Positions 44,983 through 57,913 are shown, counted from the stretch's first letter. The stretch is DNA of 64,000 nt from Ahaetulla prasina (GCF_028640845.1 NC_080541.1:34625935-34689934); one strand, 5' to 3'. Numbers and translations: made by a program. The notes: generated by a model not told the origin, from the letters alone.

Positions 44983-45029
44983 TTTCTGGGAGTGGAGGCC
45001 GTCCCTGACATTTACTTCTTGGCTCTGTA

Positions 45030-45113
45030 CTTACTGTTTTTAATTGTTTCATATTTATAATTTTAATTTGTAAGCCACCCAGAACGAGCTTTGCAGAATG
45101 AGCTAGACAGCAT

Positions 45114-45162
<49 letters not shown>

Positions 45163-45163
45163 A
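45030..45163 (+). mobile_element. L2-like 3' tail with (CTAA)n
   Basis: TTTTAATTTGTAAGCCACCC, AGAACGAGCTTTGCAGAATG and then about 13 CTAA units (45111-45162). The AAGCCACCC-AGA block corresponds to the L2 tail, with the microsatellite in the position of the LINE tail. Confidence 0.65.
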
Positions 45164-45169
45164 TCTCTA

Positions 45170-46590
45170 TATCTCTTTAAACTTTGGTGCAGAATTTCAA
45201 ACCTTGGTCTTTGATTCTGAGTACTTAGCGTTGATTGAGACAGTTCATTATCCCTGGCTCTGTCATTCCATTAGAAATCTGATTGCAGTGCATTAATTCC
45301 TTTTTTTTTCCCTAAGTCATTTCGTTCTTAATTGAACTGCATACTCATAAGTAGGTATTTGTTTATGCAACCATAGTGAATAAACATGCTGACTGGCTTA
45401 CAGTCATACATATTCTAATGCAGCATCTGTCTTTGTTTAAACAGAAGTCATATTTTGAAAACTGACTTTGTACAAATTTAAGTTGCATCAGTGATATTCT
45501 ATCTCTATTGGCCTACATACCGGCATTAAATCTGTTCAGTTCAGGGGTGAAAGGTTGTGTGTATTTGTTTTTAAAATGTAAAACTTGCCTGTTATTATGA
45601 CCAATTACAGAATATAGGAGGAGTTAGGCAGATGATGGGATCAGTATTTTATTTTTCTTGTAACTATCAAACGGTATCTTTCTCCTTTTGTTGGCTTGGA
45701 GAGGGGTTAGAGGTAGCATTTCACAGTGGTCTTTGGTCTTTCTGAAAGAAGTGATTTCAAAAGTCCTGGGAGTTCCTGCTTGATGCTGTGGTCATTGGAG
45801 GATGTTTGTGATTTTCTATTCCTGTGACAAGTAGCATCCAGTTGGAAGGTTATTTTATTATATCTTACTTTCCTTAACCCAAGACCAAAATCCTGGGCCT
45901 CTATCTACTTTTTTTTTTAGGCTATTTGGCTATGTGCTATAATCATAAACTTCCTAAACATGGTCCTTTAGCATGGTCTTTAAAACTGTATATTTACCTG
46001 TGTGGCATAATTAAATGAAATTAAGGAATGTAAGAAGCATGAAGCTCAGTAAAGGTCAACAGATAGGCCAACAGATATCTGCTTGTTTGAGACCTCTGGA
46101 ATCACTTTTAGCAACTTTGAGGCACATTTTGAATTATTTCTTCAAAGGCAGGACATAAAGCTCAAACAAACCAAGAAACAAGGCAATACAGTAAATGTTG
46201 GATAAATTCTTGCACTTACCGGTAGTTATTTATAAGGTGGCTTAGAGGTATGTGAATATCACATCTTTCATTGTATAATCATCTATTCAGCAGTCTGGAC
46301 TTTCCTAGGCATTCCATGTTTTTATTATATCCCAGGAAAATATTTTCCATGGACTTTTTCAGGCTGGGAAATGTGAGTCATTACATCGAATAAAATATAC
46401 ACCATTAGATCAGATCAAATATACACTATTATATTAATTTACCTTCAAAGTAGAGGGTACTTTAGTGACCTTAATACGTTGTTCTGTTCCAGTATAGTAT
46501 TGAGTAGAATCAAACATGCTCCTGTTTTGTTTGATGCATCTTTGCTCTGTGTCCAGCAAAGGTATAGTTCACTGAAGAAGTCCAAGGTAA
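45170..46590. other. Unannotated AT-rich stretch
   Basis: No gene recognised. Confidence 0.55.
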
Positions 46591-46596
46591 GAAAAC

Positions 46597-46835
46597 CAAC
46601 ACTGTAGCCTCTCTGGAGGTTTTTAAGAGGAGATTGGACAGCCATTTGACTAATTTATAATATTTTTATAATAATTTTATAATAATTATAATATTATAAT
46701 ATAATATTTATAATAATACTAATTCTATGGCTTCTTACTTGGACAGGGGGTTAGACTAGAAGACCTCTGAGATCTCTCCCAACCCTATTATTCTGTATTC
46801 TGTATTCTGTATTCTGTATTATTGTATTGTTTTGT
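46597..46835 (+). mobile_element. CR1 3' end with ATTCTGT tail
   Basis: AGCCTCTCTGGAGGTTTTTA, GAGATTGGACAGCCATTTG, then (TAATATTA)-rich expansion, GGACAGGGGGTTAGACTAGA, AGACCTCTGAGATC and CCCAACCCTATTATTCTG. The tail is about five TATTCTG heptamers (46792-46822). 5'-truncated. Confidence 0.85.
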
Positions 46836-46933
46836 TTTTTGGATAAAATAACATCTTGACTGTTCAACGTGCGATTAACAAGTTAGGATGGTTATTCTCC
46901 CCAGCATGTACACTCATCACTTGCCTATTTCCC

Positions 46934-46936
<3 letters not shown>

Positions 46937-47004
<68 letters not shown>
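46937..47004. repeat. (CA)n microsatellite
   Basis: About 34 uninterrupted CA units. Confidence 0.98.
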
Positions 47005-47007
<3 letters not shown>

Positions 47008-48420
47008 TCCCTAAATATGGAATCTTCATTCCAGGCTCAGACTAATAAATTCAATCCACCTCTGATCTGGATGATGGATTGACTGATGGAGGGATGAGGT
47101 AAAAAATTTTTTCCTCAGCTCCTGTTCAATCCCATAGGCACGGAGCATTTGACAGATTGGACAGAGCTGCCATGGAAGAGTCTAACACAGATGGTGTAAT
47201 TAGAAAATGCGAAGTGTGAGTGTGAAATTTATCTTTGATCAGCACCTCCTTGCCAGATTGCCATCTATGTTAATACGATGATGACTTCTGGGAGAGAGAT
47301 AGAAGCAAACAGCAGCCTTGAGGAAGCAGCGGTAGGCAGATCCTTGCAATGGAGAGAAAGGATGATTCATTCTGAAATTCTCTGAGTTTTTCAATGCAGG
47401 AGAGGGACAGAAATGACCATTTACATGTTCATTCAAGAAACAACATCCCAGCACATTCAAATCTCCTCCTTCCCTATAACAACACGCAGGATTCTGAAAA
47501 ACATTTTGCTTTTGTCAGAAAGGAGAAATACATACTAATTGCAACAGAGAATACATTAACAGATCAATTTCATGCATATACATTACATATAGAAATTCAA
47601 ACTTGAACATTTCATTTTAAATGAATAAAGGAGTTAGTTGACCATGCTAGAAATACTCAAGATAATACCCTCTACTTTACATATGTATTATTCTGTTTTA
47701 GGTATTTTCTTTTTTAAAAAATGTTATATTGCATTTTTCAATATTTTCCTCATAAAATACAGTAAATTAGAAAATAACTCTTGATGAAATACACATGAGA
47801 AACTACATATTTTCATTGGTCTTTTAAATATCACTTGGAGGCTTTTATGTGCATTAACTCACAAAGAAGCAGAGCTTCTATTGTTTTCATGTGTTCTAAT
47901 ATTAACCACCTATTCCCATGATTGTAGGAAAGAAAAGCTTCTCCACTGGCAGCAGAACTACCCCCGGTGGGATTAGTAATGTCATTGTTTATGAATCCAT
48001 CTCAATAAAAACACAGAACAATTTTTTATTGTACTAATTTTTATTGAACTAATTTAACACATGTATAGGTTCAAAAGGAGCAAGATTGCATCACAATGTT
48101 CTATCCACCATCTTACTGATTTTGATCCCCGTCCGATAAATATCATTTGTATTTACCCAACTATACGTCTCAGAATTAGCACAATGCAACACAACTTCAT
48201 TCTTAAGAAGAGGGAGGGGTCACGCTGTTTTAGAAATCAGCTTTAAAAACATGCTCCCTTGAAACATCTTCAGAGTGATGCACCCTCTGAAGCGTGGCGC
48301 TACCCTAATACTCAGTCAGGATCATAATTTATTTCTCTCACTTAATGGATCCTCTTGCAGAGGGAGAATGGTAAGCTAGCTCTTCATTCCATTTAAAGAT
48401 CCTTCTTTGAGGGAGATGGA
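47005..48420. other. Unannotated stretch
   Basis: No gene recognised. Open frames here are short and motif-free. Confidence 0.5.
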
Positions 48421-48426
48421 CATGAC

Positions 48427-48457
<31 letters not shown>

Positions 48458-48458
48458 C

Positions 48459-48516
<58 letters not shown>

Positions 48517-48562
48517 CGATAGACGATAGACACATAGACAGACAGAGAGACAGACAGACAGA
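48427..48562. repeat. (GA)n-(GATA)n-(GACA)n compound microsatellite
   Basis: About 15 GA units, then about 13 GATA units, then variant GACGATA and GACA units. Translation gives Tyr-Leu-Ser-Ile repeats, not genes. Confidence 0.97.
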
Positions 48563-48737
48563 TAATAAACCTTGCCCAAGCAACAAGGATTTCCTGTACT
48601 CTGAAATGTTTCAATGTTATTTGGTTGGTTGTCTCAGTCTTTGGCCTGTTTCTCGATCCTTTAGTTTAGTTCGTTGACTTTAGTTCTATCCTCACTCCTA
48701 AATTGCTTCCTTGCCCCCATAATTTCTACCACTGGGA

Positions 48738-48738
<1 letters not shown>

Positions 48739-48820
<82 letters not shown>

Positions 48821-48836
48821 CGATGACGATGATGAT
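48739..48836. repeat. (AAT)n-(GAT)n tail of CR1
   Basis: About 16 AAT units, then about 15 GAT units with three GAC variants, immediately at the antisense CR1 terminus (48837). Confidence 0.96.
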
Positions 48837-49885
48837 GGAGTTGGAAGGGACCTTGGAGGTCTTCTAGTCCAACTCCCTGCCCAGGCAGGAAACCCTACAC
48901 CATTTCAGAGAAATGGTTATCTAACATTTTCTTAAAAATTTCCAGTGTTGGAGCATTCACAACTTCTGGAGGCAATTTGTTCCACTCATTAATTGTTCTA
49001 ACTGTCAGGAAATTTCTCCTTAGTTCTAAGTTGCTTCTTTCCTTGATTAGTTTCCACCCATTGCTTCTTGTAATCAAGACAAATTCCTTGTGTATCCAAT
49101 CACACTTGGCCAATAAAAAATTCAATTCAATTCAATTCAATTCAATTCAATTCAATTCTATTCTATTCTATTCTATTCTATTCTATTCTATTCTATTCTA
49201 TTCTATTCTAATCTATTGTTCTACCCTGAGGTGCTTTGGAGAATAGTTTGACTCCCTCTTCTTTGTGGCAACCCCTGAGATATTGGAACACTGCTATCAT
49301 GTCTCCCCAACTCCTTCTTTTCATTAAACTAGACATACCCAGTTCCTAAACTGTTCTTTCATATGTTTTAGCCTCCAGTACCCTAATCATCTTTGTTGCT
49401 CTTCTCTGCGCTCTTTCTAGAGTCTCAACATCTTTTTTTACATTGTGACGACCAAAAGGTGAATGCAATATTCCAAGTGTGGCCTTACCAAGGCATTATA
49501 AAGTGGTATTAACACTTCACGTGATCTTGATTCTATCCCTCTGTTTATGCAGCGCAGAACTGTGTTGGCTTTTTGGGCAGCTGCTGGTTCATATCTAAAT
49601 GGTTGTCCACTAGGACTCCAAGATCCCTCTCACAGTTACTACTATTGAGCAAGATACCACATATATGGTACCTGTGTATTTTGGGTTTTTTTTGCCTAAA
49701 TGTAGAACCTTAATTTTTTCACTGTTGAATTTTATTTTGTTAAATAGCGCCCAATGTTCAAGTCTGTCAAGGTCCTTCTGTATCTTGAGTCTATCTTCTG
49801 GAGTGTTGGCTATTCCTGCCAGCTTGGTGTCATCTGCAAATTTGATGAGTTCCTCATCTATCCCTTTGTCCAAGTCATGAAGGTG
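48837..49885 (-). mobile_element. CR1 LINE 3' part (copy A), with insertion
   Basis: Antisense CR1 running from the 3' terminus (GGAGTTGGAAGGGACCTTGG, reverse sense) to the RT domain. On the minus strand the frame at 49610-49891 encodes LDKGIDEELIKFADDTKLAG, then IANTPEDRLKIQKDLDRLEH, followed by the LHLGKKN block. It is interrupted at about 49068-49215 by another LINE-like 3' end in the opposite orientation. From 48921 onwards it is duplicated at 58161. Confidence 0.92.
49068..49215 (+). mobile_element. LINE-like 3' end with ATTCT tail inside CR1
   Basis: AATCAAGACAAATTCCTTGT, CCAATCACACTTGGCCAATA (polyadenylation-like AATAAA) and then (ATTCA)n changing to (ATTCT)n. It interrupts CR1 between CATTGCTTCTTG and TTCTACCCTGAG, which are contiguous (complement) in the CR1 at 1469-1488. 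Confidence 0.85.
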
Positions 49886-49924
49886 AAGCATCAGGATTCA
49901 TACATAATATGCATGGGGAGACTG

Positions 49925-49978
49925 TATGTATGTGTATGTATGTATGTATGTATGCATGTATGCATGTGTATGTATGTG

Positions 49979-50028
<50 letters not shown>
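49925..50028. repeat. (GTAT)n-(TG)n microsatellite
   Basis: TGTATGTATG units followed by about 19 TG units. Shorter counterpart at 59148. Confidence 0.96.
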
Positions 50029-50029
<1 letters not shown>

Positions 50030-50221
50030 TCATGTCTGCCTGACTTTAGCACATACTTTTTTAAAAAAAAGTTTGGATGTAATCCATATAGATAAAGCAT
50101 TTTTAACCATTTCAGTGATTTTCACTGAGAAAGAAATATAAATATATGCTTCCACTTTACTCTCCAATGAAATATTAAAGCGTCATTAAGTGTTAAATTT
50201 ATACCCTATGACTATCATTAA

Positions 50222-50350
50222 GTGTTGTAAGTGTTGTACATTGATGAAGGTATCTTTTCTTTTATGTACACTGAGAGCATATGCACCAAGACAAATTCCT
50301 TGCGTGTCCAATCACACTTGGCCAATAAAATTCTCTTCTATTCTATTCTA
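50222..50350 (+). mobile_element. LINE-like 3' end with ATTCT tail (copy A)
   Basis: TTATGTACACTGAGAGCATA, CAAGACAAATTCCTTGCG, CCAATCACACTTGGCCAATA and a short (TTCTA) run. Same tail as in 49068-49215, with more upstream sequence. Confidence 0.8.
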
Positions 50351-51375
50351 AATATTGGAGCTTTATAATATTTAATTTTGGTTTAAGTAATTTTGACTTT
50401 GGGGATGAATGATGCAGCAGACATATTTCAGGTGAGGTCAGTAGCTTGCTTAACAAAGGAGTAACCAAGGGGCTGCTAAGATGGTGAAGACCTGAGTGAA
50501 TTCCAGACCAAGTTGCTATCTGCTGGGGCAAGCATGGACTTCACCACAGATTGTGGACCATGTAAAATGATCAGGCACTTCCATAGCTTTGTTAAAAATA
50601 TCTAGATACAGCCTTTATGAAATTGATCTAGTGGTTTCTTTGGATGTGGCCTAACCACGTAATGTGAAATGTATGTCAACATTCAACTTCTATAAAAATA
50701 ATGAAAAGATGCATGAATTATCTGGAGAGAGGAAAAAATAGATAAATAAATAACTATTAAGAAGAAAGTTCTTGACCCATGGGGTACTAATGGTTAAATT
50801 ATAACAAATGATCAATTTAGAATATGTATTTACTATGAACCTTCCATTTGTAAACAAAGAAAATTGAAATGTATGAAACATAATATTTTTGGAAGAGAGA
50901 ACAGCTTATGAAATTATCCACATCCTATTTTCTTCCCAATTTCCATTAATTTTTGCTCCACTAGGGAGATGAAAGATAGATGACTCTGTTACCACTGCCA
51001 TCTCTCCTTACTTTCCAAAAACAATTGATATCATGATACATGGTGATGAATTTGTACATAAATTTAACACGTGTATTGGGGGTGGGATGGGTATCTTTAA
51101 CTGTGATGGTGCACCTACTCTCTTGCAGATTTTCATTTCCTCCTGTGGTTATTCAAGGTTTGGGCACAGGTCTCAAAATTGTCTCTATTTTCTGGAATGA
51201 AAAAAAATCCCTTTTATATTTAAGTAGTAGGTCTTCTATGTGATAACTAGATTAAGGTTGCAATTCTGTGATATGGGGAGAAAAACAAAAAAAATCTGAA
51301 TTTTATGCTCTTTGACAATTTTAGAGAGCCTCCTATGGAATTCTGTGGAGGTAGAATTCCAGCTGACATCAGAAT
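50351..51375. other. Unannotated part of duplicated segment
   Basis: No gene recognised. Present in both copies. Confidence 0.55.
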
Positions 51376-51380
51376 GACAG

Positions 51381-52015
51381 GATAACAGCATTGAGAGGGA
51401 TCTTGGACGTCCTCTAATCCAGCCCCTTACTCAAGCAGGAGATCCTATATCAGTGTTGGCGAACCTATGGCACGCATGCCAGAAGCAGCATGCGAAACCA
51501 TCCCACAAAGAATGTGCGGCCTCATCCCTATTCCACATTCCTGTGATCACACACGTGCTGGTCAGCTGGCCATCGCACGCGCGGGAACGGCGGAACCAGG
51601 AAGAACGGCTTTCCGGCGCACATGTGCAGGCCGGCACCCGACCTTCTGAGTTGATGTTGTGCACATGCGCGATGGCCAGCTGTTCGTTGGGCGCACTTTC
51701 ATGCCGGTATCTGGTGTTTGGGTGCTTGTTCATGCATGTGTGATGGACCGCCGTTCTTCCGGGTATCAGTGCTCCTGCGCACGCGAAAGCCAGCGGGGCC
51801 ATGCATACCTCGCGGGATGGTTTCGCGTGCCACTTGCGGTATGCAGGCAGGCATGCGGGCACGTCAAAGGTTTGCCATCACGGTCTATACCATTTTGGAC
51901 AAATGGCTATCCAATCTCTTCTTTAAAATCTCCAATGATTGAGCACTCACAACTTCTGAAGGCAAGCTGTCAAATTGTTCTACCTGTTAGTGAAATGTCT
52001 CCTTAATTCTAAGGT
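51381..52015 (-). mobile_element. Antisense CR1 fragment split by hAT element
   Basis: GAGAGGGATCTTGGACGTCC, TCTAATCCAGCCCC and AGCAGGAGATCCTATA resume after the hAT insert with ATACCATTTTGGACAAATGG, CTATCCAATCTCTTC and CACTCACAACTTCTGAAGGC. These flow as one CR1 3' region once the insert is ignored. Confidence 0.85.
51451..51883 (+). mobile_element. hAT-like element (copy A, complete)
   Basis: Starts CAGTGTTGGCGAACCTATGG and ends AAGGTTTGCCATCACGG (inverted repeats). The body is CpG-rich with CATGTGCAGG/GCGCATG words. It sits in the CR1 fragment. The repeat CTATAT / CTATAC at the edges suggests a decayed TSD. Frames of up to 143 codons across it have no domain. Confidence 0.82.
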
Positions 52016-53060
52016 TTAACAATTTTTAACTCTCCTTCCATTGATTCCTCCCAGCTATTATTTCTGCTTAATATTATTTTAAACCTCTTAGGGACTGTAA
52101 TAAAAAAAAATCTGTATACAAATATTTTTTGTAGATAAAATGAGCTGCCTGTAAGGCTGCCATAGTTAGGGAGAATTTCAGATAGTCCCAGATGAGCAGA
52201 AACTGAAGCCTAATGGCTGGTTGTAGCTCAACCAGAAGGCTACCATCCATCTTTCATCCAAATTCAGATCTGTGGGGCGTTCCACTTCTAGGAAAGGAGA
52301 ATCCTCGTCCCTGGTTTCACATTTGGACAGTTCAAATAAGCTTAGGGTTTACAAAGCATTGTGACACAGTTCATTTTGTTATAAGCCGCTCAAAATGCTC
52401 ACATAAATGGTGCTAATTTTCAGGAAAGTAAATTAGCATAATTAATGACCAGCCAAATTTGGGGGTAATACAGTATGTAATTAACATTAGAGAGTTCTGT
52501 TGTACCACCTGCCCCCACATTTCATTGTTGCTGTCTACGAACTGTACAGGAGGCTATTTTCCCCTTTGCTGCACTGAGCAGAGAGCAGCTTTCTTCATCA
52601 GAATAAGCCATTAGCTGTAATGGCATGTAGGTGTAATGGAATGTGCTGGAAACATCTGTGCAGAGAGCAGGGGAGAAATTGCTGCATGCAGTCATAGTCC
52701 TTTGGGGAGCTTGATTAAGGATTGCTTCAGAGAACTTGAGATCAGACTTGGGACGCAAAAAAAGAAAACCAAGGAAAATAATGCTAATAGATTTACGGGT
52801 GTACTGCAGGGAGAACAAAGGATTTAATTTTTTTTTTACTTCCCTTTATTGCTCTTATATTGCATCTGTTCTCTGTTGGGCTTTGACTTAATGAACTGAT
52901 CTGGAAAAATGTATCAGAAAATGCAGTTTAGCAAAGAGGGTATATAACATATAAATATGAAAAGAGCTTAATTTTTTCTCCTTTGATGAAATCATCATTA
53001 GAGCAAAAAGAAGACCCGTGCATTTGTATCATTCCACTTACTATCTTTGAAGGAGGCTTT
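52016..53060. other. Unannotated part of duplicated segment
   Basis: No gene recognised. Conserved almost perfectly in copy B (60950-61990). Frames around 52522-52827 are preserved in both copies only because the DNA is. Confidence 0.55.
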
Positions 53061-53067
53061 ACCATTT

Positions 53068-56000
53068 AAAGCTAATTTCCACATTTCAGAATTCCACTCT
53101 TCTATTCTAAAAATCACATCTAGTTTCCAATATCTAGCTATTATAATTCTACCTATTATAATCATAATTCTAATCAATTCTTTTCATATTTTGTTAATTC
53201 TATTTCCTTAATTACCAACAATAATATAGTTTCCACTCTCAATGTTATTACTTTCCCCATCATTTCAAATATCATTTTCTCCAATTGTTGCCAAAACTTT
53301 TAACCTTATCACAATTATACCACATATGTTCATAAGTCCCCAATTCCATCTCACATCTCCAACATTTTTACTAATTTTTTATCCATTTGTGACAATCTTA
53401 CTGGAGTCAAATACCATTTCAAACAACTTTATAATTGTGCTCTTTAATCCTTATAGATAAAGTTCTCATAATTCTACTCTTCCAATTCACATTCCAATCT
53501 GACTCTGGTATTTCAATATTAAGATCTTTTTCCCAATTTGTCCTCATCACTCTTTGTAATTTTTCATCAGAATTTATAATCTTATAAACCCTACTAACGA
53601 GTCCCTTTAGCCCAATTTCATCTTTCATAATCCGAGATACTAAATATTCAAATTCAGTTTCACATCTATTTATCGAATAATTTTCCTTTAGTTTTTTTGT
53701 CCATTTTTCTATCTGGATTTTTTCAAACCAACTTAACCCTAATTTTCAATAATTTCTTTATTCCTCCTTTCATTTCCCATAACTTTTATCCAATCTCTAA
53801 TAATTTCTATATTTTCCTCTTTAATCACTTCATTACGTTTTATATTATTTTTAATCGGCCAAATTCAGTTGTCTCCCCAAAAGATTATATCCGGAATTAA
53901 AATTTTAACAAATTTGTTCCACATTTTACTTAATCCCTTTAACCAATAACTTCTACTTACACATTTTAAATTTGCTTTATCTAAAAACCACCTTGATCCA
54001 AATTTCTCTATATCCCTTAACTCTAAATCTCTCCAATAGTTATCTTCACCTTTAAGTATTTTTACCACTATCCGGATACCATACGCACAGTAATAATTAA
54101 ATAATTTGGGGATTCCTAATCCACCTTCCTTTTGATTTTGATACCACATTTTCTTCACTAATCTAGGTCTTTTGCCACCATTGCAAAATTTATCCAGTTT
54201 TTTCTGATATCCTTCAATATCTTTCTCTGTCAAATTTAGTGGTAGCATCTCGAATAAAAAGTTGAACTTGGGCAGCAACATCATCTTACACATTGCAATT
54301 CTACCAAACCAAGACAACTTTAAAATTTTATATTTATCTATCTTCTTCTCAATTTCGTTAATCACCACATCATAATTAAGTTTTTTCAATTCTTTAACCT
54401 TAAGTGAAAGCACTATACCCAAATATTTCAATGTGTTTTAATCCTTATCCCAAATTGCTCTTGCATATTCTCAGACTCATTACCATTACTATCCATCAAT
54501 AATTCTGACTTTGACCAATTTACTTTCAATCCTGTCATTTCCTCAAATTCTATCAAATGCTTATATATCTTTTCAGATCTTTCTCTACATTTTCAAAATA
54601 ATTAAAGTATCATCCGCATACAAATTTATCTTATACCCTTATATCCTTCTAATTCTTCATCTTTTCTATCATTTTGTCAATATTTCCATAGCCAATAAAA
54701 ATAATGTTGGGGACAGGGACATCCTTGTCTCGTACCAGCTTCTAATTTTATGTCTTCAGTTAATATTCCATTCACCTTCACTCTTGCACTGCTCTTTTGG
54801 TACAATTTTGAAATAACATGTATAAACTTATTACCAAAGCCTAAAGCCTCCACAATTACTTTAATTGTTTCCCATTGTACAGAATCAAAAGCTTTAAAAA
54901 TATCCAATGATACTATACCAATTTTATCACCATTATATTCAGCTACATCTATAATATTTAATACTCTTCTAACAATATCACTCATGTATCTACCCTTCAC
55001 AAAACCTACTTGATTATAACTTATATATCTATCTATAAATCTATTTAATCTATTACTTATAATAGCAGTAAATATCTTTGCATCCTGATTAATTAAAGAA
55101 ATGGGCCGATAGGACTCAATCCTTTCTAAATCTTTATCTGGTTTAGGAATTAGGGATATCACCGTTCTATTCCATGACGAAGGTACTTCCCACCATGTAA
55201 TATTCCATTAAATAATTTTGCAATCTTGGTATTATTAATTCTTTAAATTCTTTATAAAACTCAACAGGTAATCCATCCTCACCTGGAGCTTTCCTAATTT
55301 TAATTTTGTATTATTCCATTAATCTCATCTTGTGTTATATCTTCTTCCATCAATTCCTTATATGTTTGATCAATTTTCACCACATACTTTTCTAAATAGC
55401 TTTGCAATTTTCCCGATTAATTGGTTTCTTTGAATATAGATTCTGAAAAAATTTCTAACCACTTCACATTTCTCTAATTTTATAACATCTTATACCTCTA
55501 TCATCTATCAAAACTCCAATTTCTCTCTTCTCTCTTTTATCTTTCGCCATCTTTGCCAATAATTTAGAATTTCTATTACTAAATTCAAAAATTCCTATTT
55601 AAAATCTCAAATTTCTTTTACTAACTCTGTATCTTCTTCTATCATTTTATTTCTTAACATATTAAGCTCCTGAAGAATTTTTTTTCTTTAGTAAGCAAAA
55701 TTGATTTTCCAATTCTTTAATCTGATTTTATCTCTTTCCATTTTAATTTTATAATTTTTATATTTCCTACTTGATAATTTAATACTCTCCTCTAAACACC
55801 GCTTTCATCGCATCCCAAACAATTTCAAATTTAACCTCCCGTTATCATTTAATCTCCAACTTTCCTCCAGTTTTTAAGTATCCATTTTTATCCTTTTCAT
55901 TTTTATACAATTTCTCGTCATATCTCCAATAGCTTCTTTTTTTCTCAAAATTAAAATCTAAGTCCACCATAACTTCTGCATGATCAGAATCTTTAAAAAT

Positions 56001-56629
56001 GCCCACATCTACCTTATCCACATTATTCAACAAATCTTTAGAAAGAAAAATATAATCAATTCTAGAATATGTATTATATATCTTAGAGAAAAAAGTGTAT
56101 ACTCTCTCAATTCCTTTAACCTCTCTCCACACATCAACCACGGTTTGAAGCATCCACATATTTAAAATCCCCATTTTATTTGCTCCTCCACAGCGGGTGG
56201 GATTAGTACTATCTATTTTATCTCTGATTAAATTAAAATCCCCAGCCACAATTACTTTCCTACACTTTCATTCTCCAAAATTTTTGTTATTTTTCAAGAA
56301 ATTCTCTTTGTTTTCATTCGTAAATATAAATTAACAAGTGTCACTTTTTCCTCATTAAGATTTCCAACAATTATTACATATCTTCCATCTTCATCCAAAA
56401 TTACCTTATGTTTTCAAAGTACACCCTATCTGATATCAGTGTTGCAACTCCTCTAGCTTTTGAAGTTCCAAATGCTTTTCATATATTTGCATACCTTTTA
56501 TATACATTCTATTTGAATCTTCAGATTTCTGATGGGTTTCTTGTAAAAATAAAATGTCTGGCAAATCCTTTTAATCTTAAGCTCCAATCTTCTTCTTTTA
56601 ATCTGATTCCCTGTACCCTTCACATTCCA
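53068..56629 (-). pseudogene. L1 ORF2 (endonuclease-RT), frameshifted
   Basis: Starts about 56629 with MSWNVKGTGNQIKRRRLELK. Endonuclease pieces at 55845-56249 read AGDFNLIRDKID, TYSRIDYIFLSKDLL and SDHAEVMVDLDF. RT at 54677-55162 has SLIPKPDKDLERIESYRPIS, IFTAIISNRLNRFID, QVGFVKGRYM, IVSLDIFKAFDSV and GTRQGCP. The YADD codons are at 54609-54620 in another frame. The downstream 53865-54431 frame reads KYLGIVLS, then a Trp-rich connection, as in L1. It would encode the enzyme that nicks DNA and reverse-transcribes L1 RNA. Many indels (at least six frame changes) make it dead. Confidence 0.9.
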
Positions 56630-56889
56630 TGACATTATTTTTATAACTCCCATTTAAAATATAAATTTTTTAATCCTATCCCCGCATCTTCCTTTCTGTG
56701 CCCACCACCCGACATTAAACTACCATATTTAACATATAAACAACAATAAGAAAACAGAAAAAAACAAACAAAAAACAAACAATAAAGTACAACCAATCTT
56801 CTTCCCCCACATCCTCATCGATTTCGCCTCTATAAAGAGAATGGGGGAGAGGGGACATGCCAATGCCCGGGCCACTTCTTTCGGGCTGT

Positions 56890-57913
56890 CTATTTAAATT
56901 CATCACTCAAAAAAAAAGATAGCGATGACCCGCATTCAGCTTCGTATTTTCCAAGACTCTTATCTGCTTCTTCTCTTACTGTATCCTCACGACTCTTCTT
57001 CTGTTCAACCAACACAGGTGATATTTCTTTCCTCTTTAACCCTTTGAGTCTTGCCTCCAATAGCCCCTTTTCTTCTTCTGGGATTGATGTTTCCGTATGT
57101 TCCACCCATCTGAAGCATTTGATCTTTTATCTCCATTAAATCCTCCATCTCAATCAGTCCAAGCTCCGTAAATATAATAATGCATCTATATCTGGGGTGA
57201 TTATGCATCCTTCCTTTATAAAAAAATTTCAATTGTTGTGGTGGCCTCCAATTGTATTTAATTCCATTATCCCTCAAAACTTTTGTGATTGGTTTTAAAA
57301 AAAATCTCCATGCCCTTTCTTCTCTTGATATATCCGGGAAGACTTGAATAGTCTTCCCTTCAAACTTCAAAGCATCTCCCAACTCTCTCACCTTGGCCAT
57401 AACTTCCAACTTATCACCAAGATTTGCGAACCTGACAAGCACATTCCTGTTAGAACCATTTTGCCTTCTATATCCAATTCTAAAAACACTTGCCAGGTCT
57501 GCTATTGTGAACGTAAGTTGCGTATCCAAATCATTAATCCATTTCAGAACCCGCTGTTTCAATTTATCCTCCTTTTCTTCTGAGATTCCTCTGATAACTA
57601 AATTATATTTCCTCATCTCTTCTTCCAAAAGACAGATTCTCTTATCTTGCTGCTCATTTTTATAAAATATTTTACCAATTTGCCGATCTACTTTTACCTC
57701 ATGCACATGCATCTGCTCCATTTCATCTTTAATCATTATCATTTCCTCTTTTTGTTTTGCAAAGTTTTCATTCATCTCTTGCTTTAAATTCTGCATTTCA
57801 GATGTCAGTTTCAATGTCAAATTATCTATACGCTCTGATAGTCCTGTTATTTTTTCCCCAATTTTATTTAAAGCTGCAGCAAGTTGCTGCGTTTCTGAAA
57901 GTTGTTGAGTCAT
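56890..57913 (-). pseudogene. L1 ORF1 (RNA-binding chaperone), one frameshift
   Basis: MTQQLSETQQ at 57913 is a better start than the in-frame Met at 57958, because upstream residues (NPSLGNFLVFF) are untypical. Residues 1-100 are a Leu/Lys/Glu heptad coiled coil, then an RRM-like region (NLVIRGISEEKED, DLASVFRIGYR, RNVLVRF) and a C-terminal domain (GKTIQVFPDISREERAWR). This is the L1 ORF1p architecture: trimeric RNA-binding protein of the retrotransposition particle. A frameshift near 57105 shifts the tail into a Glu/Lys-rich frame ending at 56890. Close to intact compared with ORF2. Confidence 0.9.

Larger units (their letters stand above)
48921..53067 (+). repeat. Segmental duplication, copy A (4.15 kb)
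   Basis: Nearly identical to 58161-61998 in direct orientation. Starts CTAACATTTTCTTAAAAA inside the CR1 and ends GAGGCTTTACCATTT at the antisense L1. Differences include CpG/TpG substitutions (near 49413, 49553, 51492, 51544), microsatellite length, a GATAAAGATAAAG change near 50063 and an approximately 280-bp deletion in copy B. Confidence 0.96.

Noticed and set aside
48338..48614. Tyr-Leu-Ser-Ile and Leu-Ser repeat peptides
   Set aside because: They are translations of GATA and GA microsatellites in different frames.
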